The position numbers and the translations under genes were made by a program. Shown here piece by piece: positions 6,941-13,046 of a stretch of 13,046 bases of DNA (its first letter is position 1; every line of letters begins with the position of its first letter). The stretch is taken from contig CAINDH010000302.1 of the NCBI GenBank assembly GCA_903847285.1, positions 1 through 13,046 of the forward strand, written 5' to 3'. This DNA comes from an uncultured Verrucomicrobia subdivision 3 bacterium. GTDB lineage: Bacteria > Verrucomicrobiota > Verrucomicrobiae > Limisphaerales > UBA11358. The notes below the pieces were generated by a model that was not told the DNA's origin, searched no databases, and saw only the letters and a list, made by a program, of their open reading frames with translations.

Positions 6941-7906
6941 TTACGGTTTCTTGGCACCAAGCTTGTCAGCCGCAACTGCGGCGAGAATCACAAAGCCCTT
7001 CACTACTTGTTGCCAGAAGGGCGAGACGTCCAGGAGGAACAGGCCGTTGTTCAACACGCCGATGATGAGGCAGCCGAGCACCGTGCCGAGAATAGATCCG
7101 CGTCCACCGGAGAGTGACGTGCCGCCGATAACGACCGCTGCGATGGAATCGAGTTCGTAGCCGAGGCCGGCTTTGGGATCGGCGGCATCGAGTCGCGCGG
7201 TGACAATCAACCCCGCGACCGCCGCGAGCACGCCGCCGAGCGCATAGACCCAGATTTTAACGCGGTTCACATTGATGCCGGAAAACGCCGTCGCCTTTTC
7301 GCTGCCGCCCACGGCATAGATGTAGCGGCCCAGCACGGTGCGGCGGGAAATGAAATAAAAAATCGCGACGAGCGCGGCAGAAATCCACACGGCCATCGGC
7401 ACGCCCAGAAAAAATCCCGCGCCGATGAAGCCGAACGTCGCGCCCAAACTCGTGATGGGAAATCCACCGGTCCAAAGCATCGTGAGTCCACGCGCGATGC
7501 TCAACATGCCGAGCGTTGCAACAAACGGCGGAAGTTTGAAGCGCGTGACGGCAAAGCCGTTGAACCAGCCTAGCGCGAGACCAGTGAGAATTCCCGCCGC
7601 CACCGCGCCGAACGGAGTGAATTGTAGCACGACGCCAAACGCTTTCAGCACGAGTCCATTTTTCAAAAGCCCCGCCGCCACCGCACCCGCCAGCCCGAGC
7701 ATCGCACCGACAGACAGATCAATTCCGCCCGTGAAAATAATCAGCGTCATGCCGATGGATAGGCAGAGATTCACCGAGATTTGCAGCAAGATGTTTCGCT
7801 GATTAGCGACGGTCAGAAACTTGTCTGACAACAGCGACATCGCGACGACCATCACGATGAGCGCGATGAGCGGCTGTAATTTTTTGAAAAGTTCCTTCGT
7901 ATTCAT
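6941..7906 (-). CDS. ABC sugar transporter permease, RbsC-type (BPD_transp_2)
   Basis: This 321-residue, very hydrophobic protein has about eight to ten membrane segments, beginning at 11-26. Family signatures are TGGIDLSVGAMLGLAGAVAAG (59-79), LPPFVATLGMLSIARGL (125-141), the cytoplasmic loop GRYIYAVGGSEKATAFSGI (193-211) that contacts the ATPase, and IGGTSLSGGRGS (260-271). These are typical of permeases for ribose, xylose, galactose and similar monosaccharides of the carbohydrate uptake transporter 2 class. Two copies form the inner-membrane channel. Its ATG overlaps the stop of the DUF2291 gene (ATGA, 7903-7906), which indicates translational coupling. The cognate ATPase gene, normally beside it, is not in the window. 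The sugar cannot be read from the permease. Confidence 0.95.
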   Translation of the reverse strand: MNTKELFKKLQPLIALIVMVVAMSLLSDKFLTVANQRNILLQISVNLCLSIGMTLIIFTGGIDLSVGAMLGLAGAVAAGLLKNGLVLKAFGVVLQFTPFGAVAAGILTGLALGWFNGFAVTRFKLPPFVATLGMLSIARGLTMLWTGGFPITSLGATFGFIGAGFFLGVPMAVWISAALVAIFYFISRRTVLGRYIYAVGGSEKATAFSGINVNRVKIWVYALGGVLAAVAGLIVTARLDAADPKAGLGYELDSIAAVVIGGTSLSGGRGSILGTVLGCLIIGVLNNGLFLLDVSPFWQQVVKGFVILAAVAADKLGAKKP

Positions 7907-8535
7907 TCAATCATTGCTTGAACCGGAATCACTTTCAGCGGTTTCAGGTCGGCAGATTCATCATTCACTTCCGCGCAGCCGGCAAAAGAAATTTTTCCGC
8001 CGACCTTGGCGCTTTCGCGCAACTTCGGCTGCACGCTGGTTTCCACAATGTGGTTCAGCGCGGCCGAAATATCGTTGTAATCTTGTGAGTTCGGATAATA
8101 AATTGGACTCAACAAGCCCGTGCCGTCGCGCAGCGCATTGCCGAAGATGAGTCCGGTCTGCAGGGAGATTTCTGCATTCGTGCCGCCGGCGGTAACGGCG
8201 ATGGAAATTTCGTCATCCGAAACCGCGACGATTTTTCCCGTGCCCGCGACAAAATAAAAATAGCTGTCGCCACCGCCGAAGCCACGGGAATATTTTTGTC
8301 TCGCTGCTGCCGGGGCGGTTTGAATCAAAGGAATCAATGCCTCCACCGGCGAACTCTTGGCCAGTGCTGGCAATAATTGGCTCGTCCAGAAAGATTCCGC
8401 GAACTGCTTGGCGTTGAAAGTTGCCACCGCTTTTTCCGCCGTCGCGGTTTTCATTGTGACCACGTGGAAGAGCGGAAACCGCCAGCAGACGCCGGCAGCA
8501 CACATAGCCAAAATGATCCAGCAGGCAAAGCGCAT
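7903..8535 (-). CDS. DUF2291 family protein, membrane-anchored, sugar ABC transporter-associated
   Basis: This 210-residue protein has one N-terminal hydrophobic segment (about residues 3-22), which should anchor it in the inner membrane or act as an uncleaved signal, followed by a soluble, presumably periplasmic domain. The middle contains LQTGLIFGNALRDGTGL and then YYPNSQDYNDISAALN, the conserved block I associate with DUF2291. That family is usually encoded between the binding protein and the ATPase or permease of ribose-type ABC importers, and its biochemical role is unknown. Here it starts 3 bases after the binding-protein stop and overlaps the permease start by four bases, so it is made in step with the transporter. 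A role in assembling or gating the importer, or in handling the bound sugar, is inference only. There is no lipobox-like L-x-x-C at the end of the hydrophobic segment that I would trust. Confidence 0.82.
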   Translation of the reverse strand: MRFACWIILAMCAAGVCWRFPLFHVVTMKTATAEKAVATFNAKQFAESFWTSQLLPALAKSSPVEALIPLIQTAPAAARQKYSRGFGGGDSYFYFVAGTGKIVAVSDDEISIAVTAGGTNAEISLQTGLIFGNALRDGTGLLSPIYYPNSQDYNDISAALNHIVETSVQPKLRESAKVGGKISFAGCAEVNDESADLKPLKVIPVQAMIE

Positions 8536-8538
8536 GGA

Positions 8539-9492
8539 TTACTTTTTGCCGTAGTCGCCGTATTTGCTGACGTTTTCCTTGGTGACGATTTCCACCGGCA
8601 CGGGAATTTTTTGCGCGAAGTTGCGTTTGCCTTTGATGTATTGGTCCGCGAACTCCGCCGATTGTTGCGCCATCTTTTTCGGAAACTGCATGCCGGTCGC
8701 CACAATTTTCCCATCCGCGATGGACTTCACCACGTCGTCCGCGCCATCGAAGCCGAAGACTTTCACGATGTCGGCCTTGCCTGCCGCGACGAGCGCCTGA
8801 TACGCGCCCATCGCCATCGCGTCGTTGCCGCAGAAGACGCCCTTGATATTCGGATGCGCCTGCAAAATGGATTCCATCACTTCGAGACCTTTCGCGCGAT
8901 CAAACTCGCCGCTCTGCTGCGCGACCATCTTCAAGCCGGGATAACGATCTACCACACTATGAAAACCTTTCGAGCGATTCCACGTGTTATTGTCACCGAC
9001 GAGACCGAGCAGCTCGGCGTAATCGCCCTCCTTGCCAATGGTCTTCACGAACAACTGCCCGAGTTTCACGCAGCCGGAATAGCTGTCGGACAACATCTGC
9101 GCCGTGGCGGCGTTGGTGGAATTGATCTCGCGGTCAATGCAGAAAACCGGAATGCCTGCGGCCTTGGCCTTCTGCACATTGGCGATGGAACCGTTAGCGT
9201 CGGTCGGATTGAACAGCACCGCCTTGTAGCCGCCGGCGATGAGGTTCTCAAAATGCGCCGCCTCTTTCGCGGTATCGTTCTGCGAATCAAAAATCGTCGC
9301 GTCGTAGCCGAGCTCGATCGCGCGGGCCTTCGCCGTTTCGCCCAGCACGACGAACCACGGGTTATTCATAGTCGAAATGACGACGGCGATTTTTTGCTTG
9401 GCCGCATCTTGTGCGGTGGAGGTTTGAGTGAACAACAGCGCCGCCGTGGCGAGCACAATCGCCAGCGCCAGTCTAAGCCAGTTGGTTTTCAT
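8539..9492 (-). CDS. Periplasmic sugar-binding protein of ABC transporter, RbsB-type
   Basis: This 317-residue protein has a clear Sec signal peptide (MKTNW, hydrophobic 8-20, cleavage near STA-QD at about residue 27). It belongs to the type-1 periplasmic binding fold (Peripla_BP_4 class). It aligns with E. coli RbsB across the ligand site: [13 protein letters not shown] (38-50), LFNPTDAN (93-100), CIDREI (118-123; D120, R121), NRSKGF (R173), [25 protein letters not shown] (221-230; N223), FGFDG (246-250; D249) and Q269. Most sugar-contacting positions of RbsB are thus kept, so the ligand should be a pentose or similarly small furanose/pyranose sugar. An internal C120-type disulfide is not evident. 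It lies 28 bases after the kinase gene and 3 bases before DUF2291. As a highly expressed binding protein it may have extra translation signals in that gap. Ribose is possible, but the neighbouring catabolic genes suggest another pentose. Confidence 0.94.
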   Translation of the reverse strand: MKTNWLRLALAIVLATAALLFTQTSTAQDAAKQKIAVVISTMNNPWFVVLGETAKARAIELGYDATIFDSQNDTAKEAAHFENLIAGGYKAVLFNPTDANGSIANVQKAKAAGIPVFCIDREINSTNAATAQMLSDSYSGCVKLGQLFVKTIGKEGDYAELLGLVGDNNTWNRSKGFHSVVDRYPGLKMVAQQSGEFDRAKGLEVMESILQAHPNIKGVFCGNDAMAMGAYQALVAAGKADIVKVFGFDGADDVVKSIADGKIVATGMQFPKKMAQQSAEFADQYIKGKRNFAQKIPVPVEIVTKENVSKYGDYGKK

Positions 9493-9520
9493 AGTTTATG
9501 TTTGGTTGTTGGTTCAAAAA

Positions 9521-10999
9521 TCACAGGACACGTTGCACCGACTGTTTCCAGCCAGCGTGAAGCTTGTTTGCTTCCGCAGCTTTCATCCGCGGTCTGAAAA
9601 GTTTCTGTTGGCGCGGCAGCTTCGTCAGTTCGTCCAGCGATTTGTAAATGCCGAGACCCAGCATTCCCTGCATCGCCACACCGAGTGCGGAGCTTTCGGC
9701 GACGTCGGAAACTTTTAGTTCTGTCTGCGTGATATCTGCGGTGAACTGCATCAAAAAATTATTTCTCGTTGGACCACCGTCACAATGGAGTGACTTCAAA
9801 CCGACTTTGGCGTCCGCGCGCATCATGTCCAGCACATCGCGGATCTGATACGCGATGGCCTCCTGCGCGGCGCGGACGATGTGTTCGCGCTTTGTAAAGC
9901 CGGACATCCCCATGATCGCCGCCCGCGCATCCGGCGCCCAATACGGCGCGCTCAACCCTGCGAATGCCGGAATGAGATAAACGCCGCCGTTGTCGGAGAC
10001 GCTCATGGCCAGCTTCTCCACTTCGTTGGCGCTGCCGATCATGCCGAGCTGATTTTTCAACCACTCGATTGTCGCCGCCGAAAAATTGATGATGCCCTCG
10101 AACGCGTAAGTCGGTTTGCTCCGCCAGACCCAGGCCAGCGCCGTGACCGCGCCTTTTTTTGATGGCTGAAATTTTCCGCCAATGTTCAGCAACACTGAGG
10201 TTCCCGTGCCGAACGTGGCTTTCGACGCGCCGGTTTGATAGCAATGCTGCGCGAACAGCGACGCCTGCGAATCGCCCATCACGCCGACGATCGGAATTTC
10301 TTTCGGCAAGATGCCACCGGCATCGGTCGCGCCGAACTGCGCGGAGCTTTCGCGGGTTTCCGGCAACGCGCGCATTGGCACATCAAACAATTGGCAGAGC
10401 TTTTCATCCCAGCGCAGCTTGCCGATGTCGAACAGCATCGTGCGGCTGGCGTTCGTGAAATCCGTGGCAAAAACTTTTCCACCCGTAAGCCGGTGAATCA
10501 AAAACGTGTCAATCGTGCCGATGACGGCCTCGCCGCTGCGGAGTTTCGCAGCGATAGTTGGCTTCGCGGCGACGAGCCATTTCAGTTTCGAAGCGGAAAA
10601 GTAGGTGTCCACCTTGAGACCAGTTTTCTGGCGCACAAAATTTTCGTGACCCTGGGCCTCAAGCTTCCGGCAGATTTCCGCGCCACGCCGGCATTGCCAC
10701 ACGATGGCGTTGTGCAGCGGCTTTCCGGTCTGGCGATCAAACACAACCACAGTTTCGCGCTGGTTAGAAATGCTCAAGCCGGCGATTCGGTAAACTTTTT
10801 TTGGATTTCGTTTTACGATCTCGCGGATGACCGCCAAAACATTTTTCCAGATTTCCTCCGCGTCATGTTCCACCCAGCCCGGCTGCGGATAAATTTGGCG
10901 ATGCGCGCGCGATGCTTTGTCCAAAACTTTTCCGCGCGCGTCGAAGAGCACCGCCTTCGTGGCGGACGTGCTTTGGTCTATGGCAAGAATCAGACTCAT
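9521..10999 (-). CDS. FGGY family carbohydrate kinase, glycerol-kinase-like; candidate ketose (apulose) kinase
   Basis: This 492-residue protein is a full-length FGGY kinase with both actin-like domains. Its closest resemblance is to glycerol kinase: AIDQSTSATKAVLFD (6-20, phosphate loop), SNQRET (78-83), NAIVWQCRRGAEIC (97-110), DTYFSASKLKW (131-141), TNASRTMLFDI (182-192), GDSQASLF (242-249, catalytic D243), FGTGTS (263-268), the PAF-x-GL-x-APYW block (344-354) and DGGPTRNNFLMQ (407-418, ADP site). Compared with remembered E. coli GlpK, the substrate residues R83, E84, W103, Y135 and D245 are kept (R81, E82, W101, Y133, D243), but Q246 and F270 are both replaced by serine (S244, S268). This suggests a bulkier or more hydroxylated substrate than glycerol. 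The ATG shares one base with the stop of the transketolase C-subunit (TGATG). With the isomerase and transketolase genes beside it, a role phosphorylating a ketose made by the isomerase is likely. Glycerol or erythritol kinase activity is an alternative. Confidence 0.9.
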   Translation of the reverse strand: MSLILAIDQSTSATKAVLFDARGKVLDKASRAHRQIYPQPGWVEHDAEEIWKNVLAVIREIVKRNPKKVYRIAGLSISNQRETVVVFDRQTGKPLHNAIVWQCRRGAEICRKLEAQGHENFVRQKTGLKVDTYFSASKLKWLVAAKPTIAAKLRSGEAVIGTIDTFLIHRLTGGKVFATDFTNASRTMLFDIGKLRWDEKLCQLFDVPMRALPETRESSAQFGATDAGGILPKEIPIVGVMGDSQASLFAQHCYQTGASKATFGTGTSVLLNIGGKFQPSKKGAVTALAWVWRSKPTYAFEGIINFSAATIEWLKNQLGMIGSANEVEKLAMSVSDNGGVYLIPAFAGLSAPYWAPDARAAIMGMSGFTKREHIVRAAQEAIAYQIRDVLDMMRADAKVGLKSLHCDGGPTRNNFLMQFTADITQTELKVSDVAESSALGVAMQGMLGLGIYKSLDELTKLPRQQKLFRPRMKAAEANKLHAGWKQSVQRVL

Positions 11000-11997
11000 C
11001 AGTTCAAAAGTTTCAGTGCCACTTCATTCAAACCTTCCATCGAAATTCCGTAGTGCCGGAAAATGTCCGCCTGTGCGCCGGGGACGGTTTCTTCGTCGGG
11101 AATGCCCACGATGCGGAACGGTTTGCAAACACCGGCTTGCAACAGCGTGGACGCCACGGCTTCGCCGAGTCCGCCGTTCACCATGTGTTCTTCCACGGTG
11201 ACGACGGCTTTGCATTCGCGACCCGCTTTTAGGATGGCTTCCGTGTCCAACGGCTTCACAGTGTGAACCGACAAAACGCGGGCTTGGATGCCCTTCTCGG
11301 CGAGTTGCGCGGCGGCGAGCACGGCGTGAACCACTGTTTCGCCGTTCGCGATGAAAGCCACGTCGTTACCCTCGCGCAGCGTGATGGCTTTGCCGACTTC
11401 GAACTTCGTCTCCGGTTTGTGGAGATTGAACATCGCGGCTTTGCCGAAGCGGACGAAGACGGGCTTTGTCGCCTTGGCGGCGGCGAGGATGGCTTGGCGG
11501 GACTCGAAGTTGTCGGCGGGGACGATGATGGTGAGGTTGTTGATCGCGCGCAGGACCGCGAGGTCGTGCAGGGAATGATGCGTTGTGCCCAACGCGCCGT
11601 AGCTTGTGCCGGAGCTGATGCCGACGAGCACCGCCGGAACGTCCGAGTAACAGAGATCGTTCTTGATCTGTTCCAGTGAACGCGCCGTTAGAAAACACGC
11701 GGGCGAAACGCCGAACGCCTTCTTGCCGCACGCGGCGAGACCGGCGGTGATGCCGACGAGATTCTGCTCGGCGATGCCGACTTCGACAATTTGTTTAGGC
11801 AAGGCCTTGCCGAACGGCGCAAGCTTGCCTGAGCCGCGTGAGTCGCTCGTGACGGCGATGATGTTCGGATTCGCTTTGGCGAGTTCTTCCAGCGTGGCGG
11901 CAAATTCTTCGAGGTTGGCGCGGCCCATATTCAGGCCGAGCTTTTCTGCCGTGGCTTTGGCTGCGGGCGTAAACATGGAGGGGGAGGGCGCGCTCAT
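10999..11997 (-). CDS. Transketolase C-terminal subunit (pyrimidine-binding and C-terminal domains)
   Basis: This 332-residue protein carries the Pyr domain and C-terminal domain of transketolase. GIAEQNLVGITAGLAACG (74-91) holds the catalytic Glu (E77) that activates the thiamine diphosphate pyrimidine. ISSGTSYGALGTTHHSLHDL (127-146) and EEHMVNGGLGEAVA (269-282) are further family blocks. The partner subunit supplies the pyrophosphate half of each active site, so the two make an alpha2beta2 enzyme that moves two-carbon ketol units between sugar phosphates. The frame stays open upstream to 12243, but the true start is ATG 11997: it overlaps the partner's stop (ATGA, 11994-11997), and a strong Shine-Dalgarno AAGGAGG sits five bases before it. 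Translation upstream of that is only a shadow of the partner gene. A roughly 25-residue N-terminal extension precedes the first domain. Confidence 0.93.
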   Translation of the reverse strand: MSAPSPSMFTPAAKATAEKLGLNMGRANLEEFAATLEELAKANPNIIAVTSDSRGSGKLAPFGKALPKQIVEVGIAEQNLVGITAGLAACGKKAFGVSPACFLTARSLEQIKNDLCYSDVPAVLVGISSGTSYGALGTTHHSLHDLAVLRAINNLTIIVPADNFESRQAILAAAKATKPVFVRFGKAAMFNLHKPETKFEVGKAITLREGNDVAFIANGETVVHAVLAAAQLAEKGIQARVLSVHTVKPLDTEAILKAGRECKAVVTVEEHMVNGGLGEAVASTLLQAGVCKPFRIVGIPDEETVPGAQADIFRHYGISMEGLNEVALKLLN

Positions 11998-12008
11998 TTG
12001 TCCTCCTT
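11994..12008 (-). promoter_or_regulatory. Strong ribosome binding site setting the start of the transketolase C-subunit
   Basis: On the minus strand the sequence reads AAGGAGG-ACAA-ATGA. A near-perfect Shine-Dalgarno sits five bases before ATG 11997, inside the last codons of the N-subunit. It decides the start against the longer open frame reaching 12243. It is one of the strongest such sites seen at a gene junction in this window, which fits a need for balanced production of the two subunits. Confidence 0.85.
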
Positions 12009-12827
12009 CAGCTTGGACTCTGCCGCGTCGAGTTCGGCGAGGGCTTGTTTCAATTCCGCTTCGCTCGGCACGCCGTGATGCCATCTGGCGACGTTTTCCA
12101 TAAAGCTGACGCCTTTGCCTTTCACCGTGTTGGCAATGACGAAGACCGGTTTTCCAGAGATTGACGGCTCGGTGAGCGCCTTGGTCAAGGCGGCGTAGTC
12201 GTGGCCGTTCACGCTGCGGACTTCCCAGCCGAACGCACGCCACTTCTCGTCGAGCGGTTCGTTGCTCATCACGTCGCGCGTATGCCCGGTGATCTGGAGC
12301 GTGTTGTGGTCGAGAATCGCCGTTAGATTATCCAACTTATAGTGGGCTGCGGCCAAGCCGCCTTCCCAGTTTGAACCTTCGGCGAGTTCGCCGTCACCGA
12401 GCAACGTGAAAACGCGGAACTTCGCGCCGTCCATCTTGGCGGCGAGCGCCATGCCGATGCAGATGGGCAGGCCGTGGCCGAGCGCGCCGGTGTTCATCTC
12501 CACGCCGGGAATGTGCCGCGTGGGATGGCCGACGTAGTGCGATTGATAATGACAGACGGTGTCCAGGTCGGACGCGGGAAAAAATCCGCGATCCGCCAGC
12601 ACGGCGTAAAGCGCCTCGACGCAATGGCCCTTGCTCTGCACGTAGCGGTCACGCGTCGGGCTGGTGAACATCTGCGGCGAGACGTGGAGCACGCGGTTGT
12701 AGAGCACGTTCAAGATGTCCAGGCAGGACAATCCGCCGCCGGTGTGGCCCGCGCCAGCATTGTAGATCAGCCGCAACATCGCACGGCGTAGCGCGACGGC
12801 TTTGACTTGAAGTTCGATATCGGTCAT
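11994..12827 (-). CDS. Transketolase N-terminal subunit (pyrophosphate-binding domain)
   Basis: This 277-residue protein is the thiamine-diphosphate-binding half of a split transketolase. Visible motifs are GHTGGGLS (27-34), SKGH (65-68), HPTRH (101-105), NTGALGHGLPICIGMALAAK (112-131), and the metal/diphosphate motif GDGELAEGSNWEG (144-156) followed by D-H-N at 173-175 as the second part of the signature. KGKG (236-239) and WHHG (249-252) close the domain. Length and content match the stand-alone N-subunits of bacteria and archaea; the C-subunit follows with a four-base overlap. It begins 3 bases after the isomerase stop, linking sugar isomerisation to carbon transfer in one transcript. A role in the ordinary pentose phosphate pathway is possible. 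The dedicated context, however, suggests a pathway-specific enzyme such as the apulose-4-phosphate transketolase pair AptA/AptB, or use on another phosphorylated ketose. Confidence 0.94.
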   Translation of the reverse strand: MTDIELQVKAVALRRAMLRLIYNAGAGHTGGGLSCLDILNVLYNRVLHVSPQMFTSPTRDRYVQSKGHCVEALYAVLADRGFFPASDLDTVCHYQSHYVGHPTRHIPGVEMNTGALGHGLPICIGMALAAKMDGAKFRVFTLLGDGELAEGSNWEGGLAAAHYKLDNLTAILDHNTLQITGHTRDVMSNEPLDEKWRAFGWEVRSVNGHDYAALTKALTEPSISGKPVFVIANTVKGKGVSFMENVARWHHGVPSEAELKQALAELDAAESKLKEDK

Positions 12828-12830
12828 CGC

Positions 12831-13046
12831 TCAGGCCTTGTGATTGCAAACTTCCCACTCGAAATAATTCCCAAACGCCTCGGCCAGAATTTCCGCCGAG
12901 TGCGATTGCGTCATCACGACGTGATGCTCAAAGCCCTTTTCGCAGACGTGACGCAAAACTTTTTGCAGGTTCGGCACTTTGGCCACGGCCCGATTGCCAA
13001 ACGTGTCCAGCTTGTCATTCGTCAGTTCGCCTTCGCCGACGTAGCA
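12831..13046 (-). CDS. L-fucose/L-arabinose isomerase family protein, C-terminal fragment, 5' end outside window
   Basis: An open frame enters from the right edge and ends at TGA 12831-12833, giving 71 residues. It reads CYVGEGELTNDKLDTFGNR, then VPNLQKVLRHVCEKGFEHHV, and ends near FGNYFEWEVCNHKA. The C-Y-V/A-G-E-G-E-x-T-x-D pattern and the F-E-H-H-V segment, followed by a small A-E-A-x-x-x-Y-x-x-W tail, are those of the C-terminal domain of the fucose isomerase superfamily. Its members convert aldoses to ketoses with a divalent metal. The N-terminal two thirds, including the metal ligands, are off the window, so the substrate is unknown. It is 3 bases upstream of the transketolase N-subunit, so it is part of the same operon and the probable first catabolic step. 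This short frame was found by translating the edge by hand. Confidence 0.8.
   Translation of the reverse strand, partial: CYVGEGELTNDKLDTFGNRAVAKVPNLQKVLRHVCEKGFEHHVVMTQSHSAEILAEAFGNYFEWEVCNHKA

Noticed and set aside
8377..9597. Plus-strand open frame of 406 codons opposite the binding protein
   Set aside because: It is antisense to the well-supported binding protein and DUF2291 genes, is rich in His/Arg/Phe/Ala as expected from reversed GC-rich codons, has no recognisable domain, and spans two gene boundaries.
9521..10999. Simple glycerol kinase (glpK) call
   Set aside because: The overall fold agrees, but two glycerol-pocket positions differ and no glpF, glpD or other glycerol gene is nearby; kept as an alternative only.
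10235..11053. Plus-strand open frame of 272 codons opposite the kinase
   Set aside because: It is a shadow of the FGGY kinase in the reverse frame, with no family motif and no ribosome binding site; it runs past the kinase start into the transketolase.
11998..12243. N-terminal extension of the transketolase C-subunit to an ATG at 12243
   Set aside because: The extra 82 residues are Arg-rich out-of-frame translation of the N-subunit; the ATGA overlap and AAGGAGG at 11997 mark the true start.

Overview
The window looks like a chromosomal stretch from a Gram-negative heterotroph with fairly high GC (estimated by eye, not counted). Almost every gene lies on the minus strand, and most are coupled by ATGA/GTGA overlaps or 1-6 base gaps. 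A split transketolase next to an FGGY kinase, a DUF2291 gene inside a ribose-type ABC transporter operon, and an HddA/HddC pair together resemble genomes of Verrucomicrobiota or related PVC bacteria. That placement is inference; there is no rRNA or phylogenetic marker here.

Reading from right to left, in the direction of transcription: (1) 13046-6068 is one long sugar-catabolism operon. It holds the C-terminal end of an L-fucose/L-arabinose isomerase-family protein, the N- and C-terminal halves of a transketolase, a glycerol-kinase-like FGGY kinase, an RbsB-type periplasmic sugar-binding protein, a DUF2291 protein, an RbsC-type permease, and a MelR-like AraC regulator as the last gene. The set isomerase + ketose kinase + two-subunit transketolase + RbsB-class importer matches the published transketolase route for D-apiose (ApsI, ApsK, AptA/AptB). 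That route converts a branched plant-wall pentose to apulose, then apulose 4-phosphate, then xylulose 5-phosphate and dihydroxyacetone phosphate. I offer this as the leading hypothesis, not as proof. The kinase keeps the GlpK catalytic scaffold but has two changed positions in the glycerol pocket. The ABC ATPase expected between DUF2291 and the permease is absent.

(2) 5981-2586 is a two-gene signalling operon: a hybrid histidine kinase (GAF, PAS with a four-cysteine cluster, PAS, HisKA/HATPase, receiver) and, 3 bases downstream, a CheR-type methyltransferase with no CheB, receptor or other chemotaxis gene in view. A hairpin follows cheR.

(3) 2522-808 is a GHMP sugar kinase and a sugar-1-phosphate nucleotidyltransferase with a GTGA overlap, the HddA/HddC pair of GDP-D-glycero-alpha-D-manno-heptose synthesis, used for surface polysaccharide. 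An Lrp/AsnC regulator (774-253) follows.

(4) At the left edge there is a tRNA-Arg(CCU) on the minus strand. The only convincing plus-strand gene, the end of a Cro/C1-type HTH regulator, terminates inside this tRNA in antisense. This may mark a mobile-element junction.

There is no stretch over 300 bases without a gene. No CRISPR array, insertion sequence or long repeat was seen.
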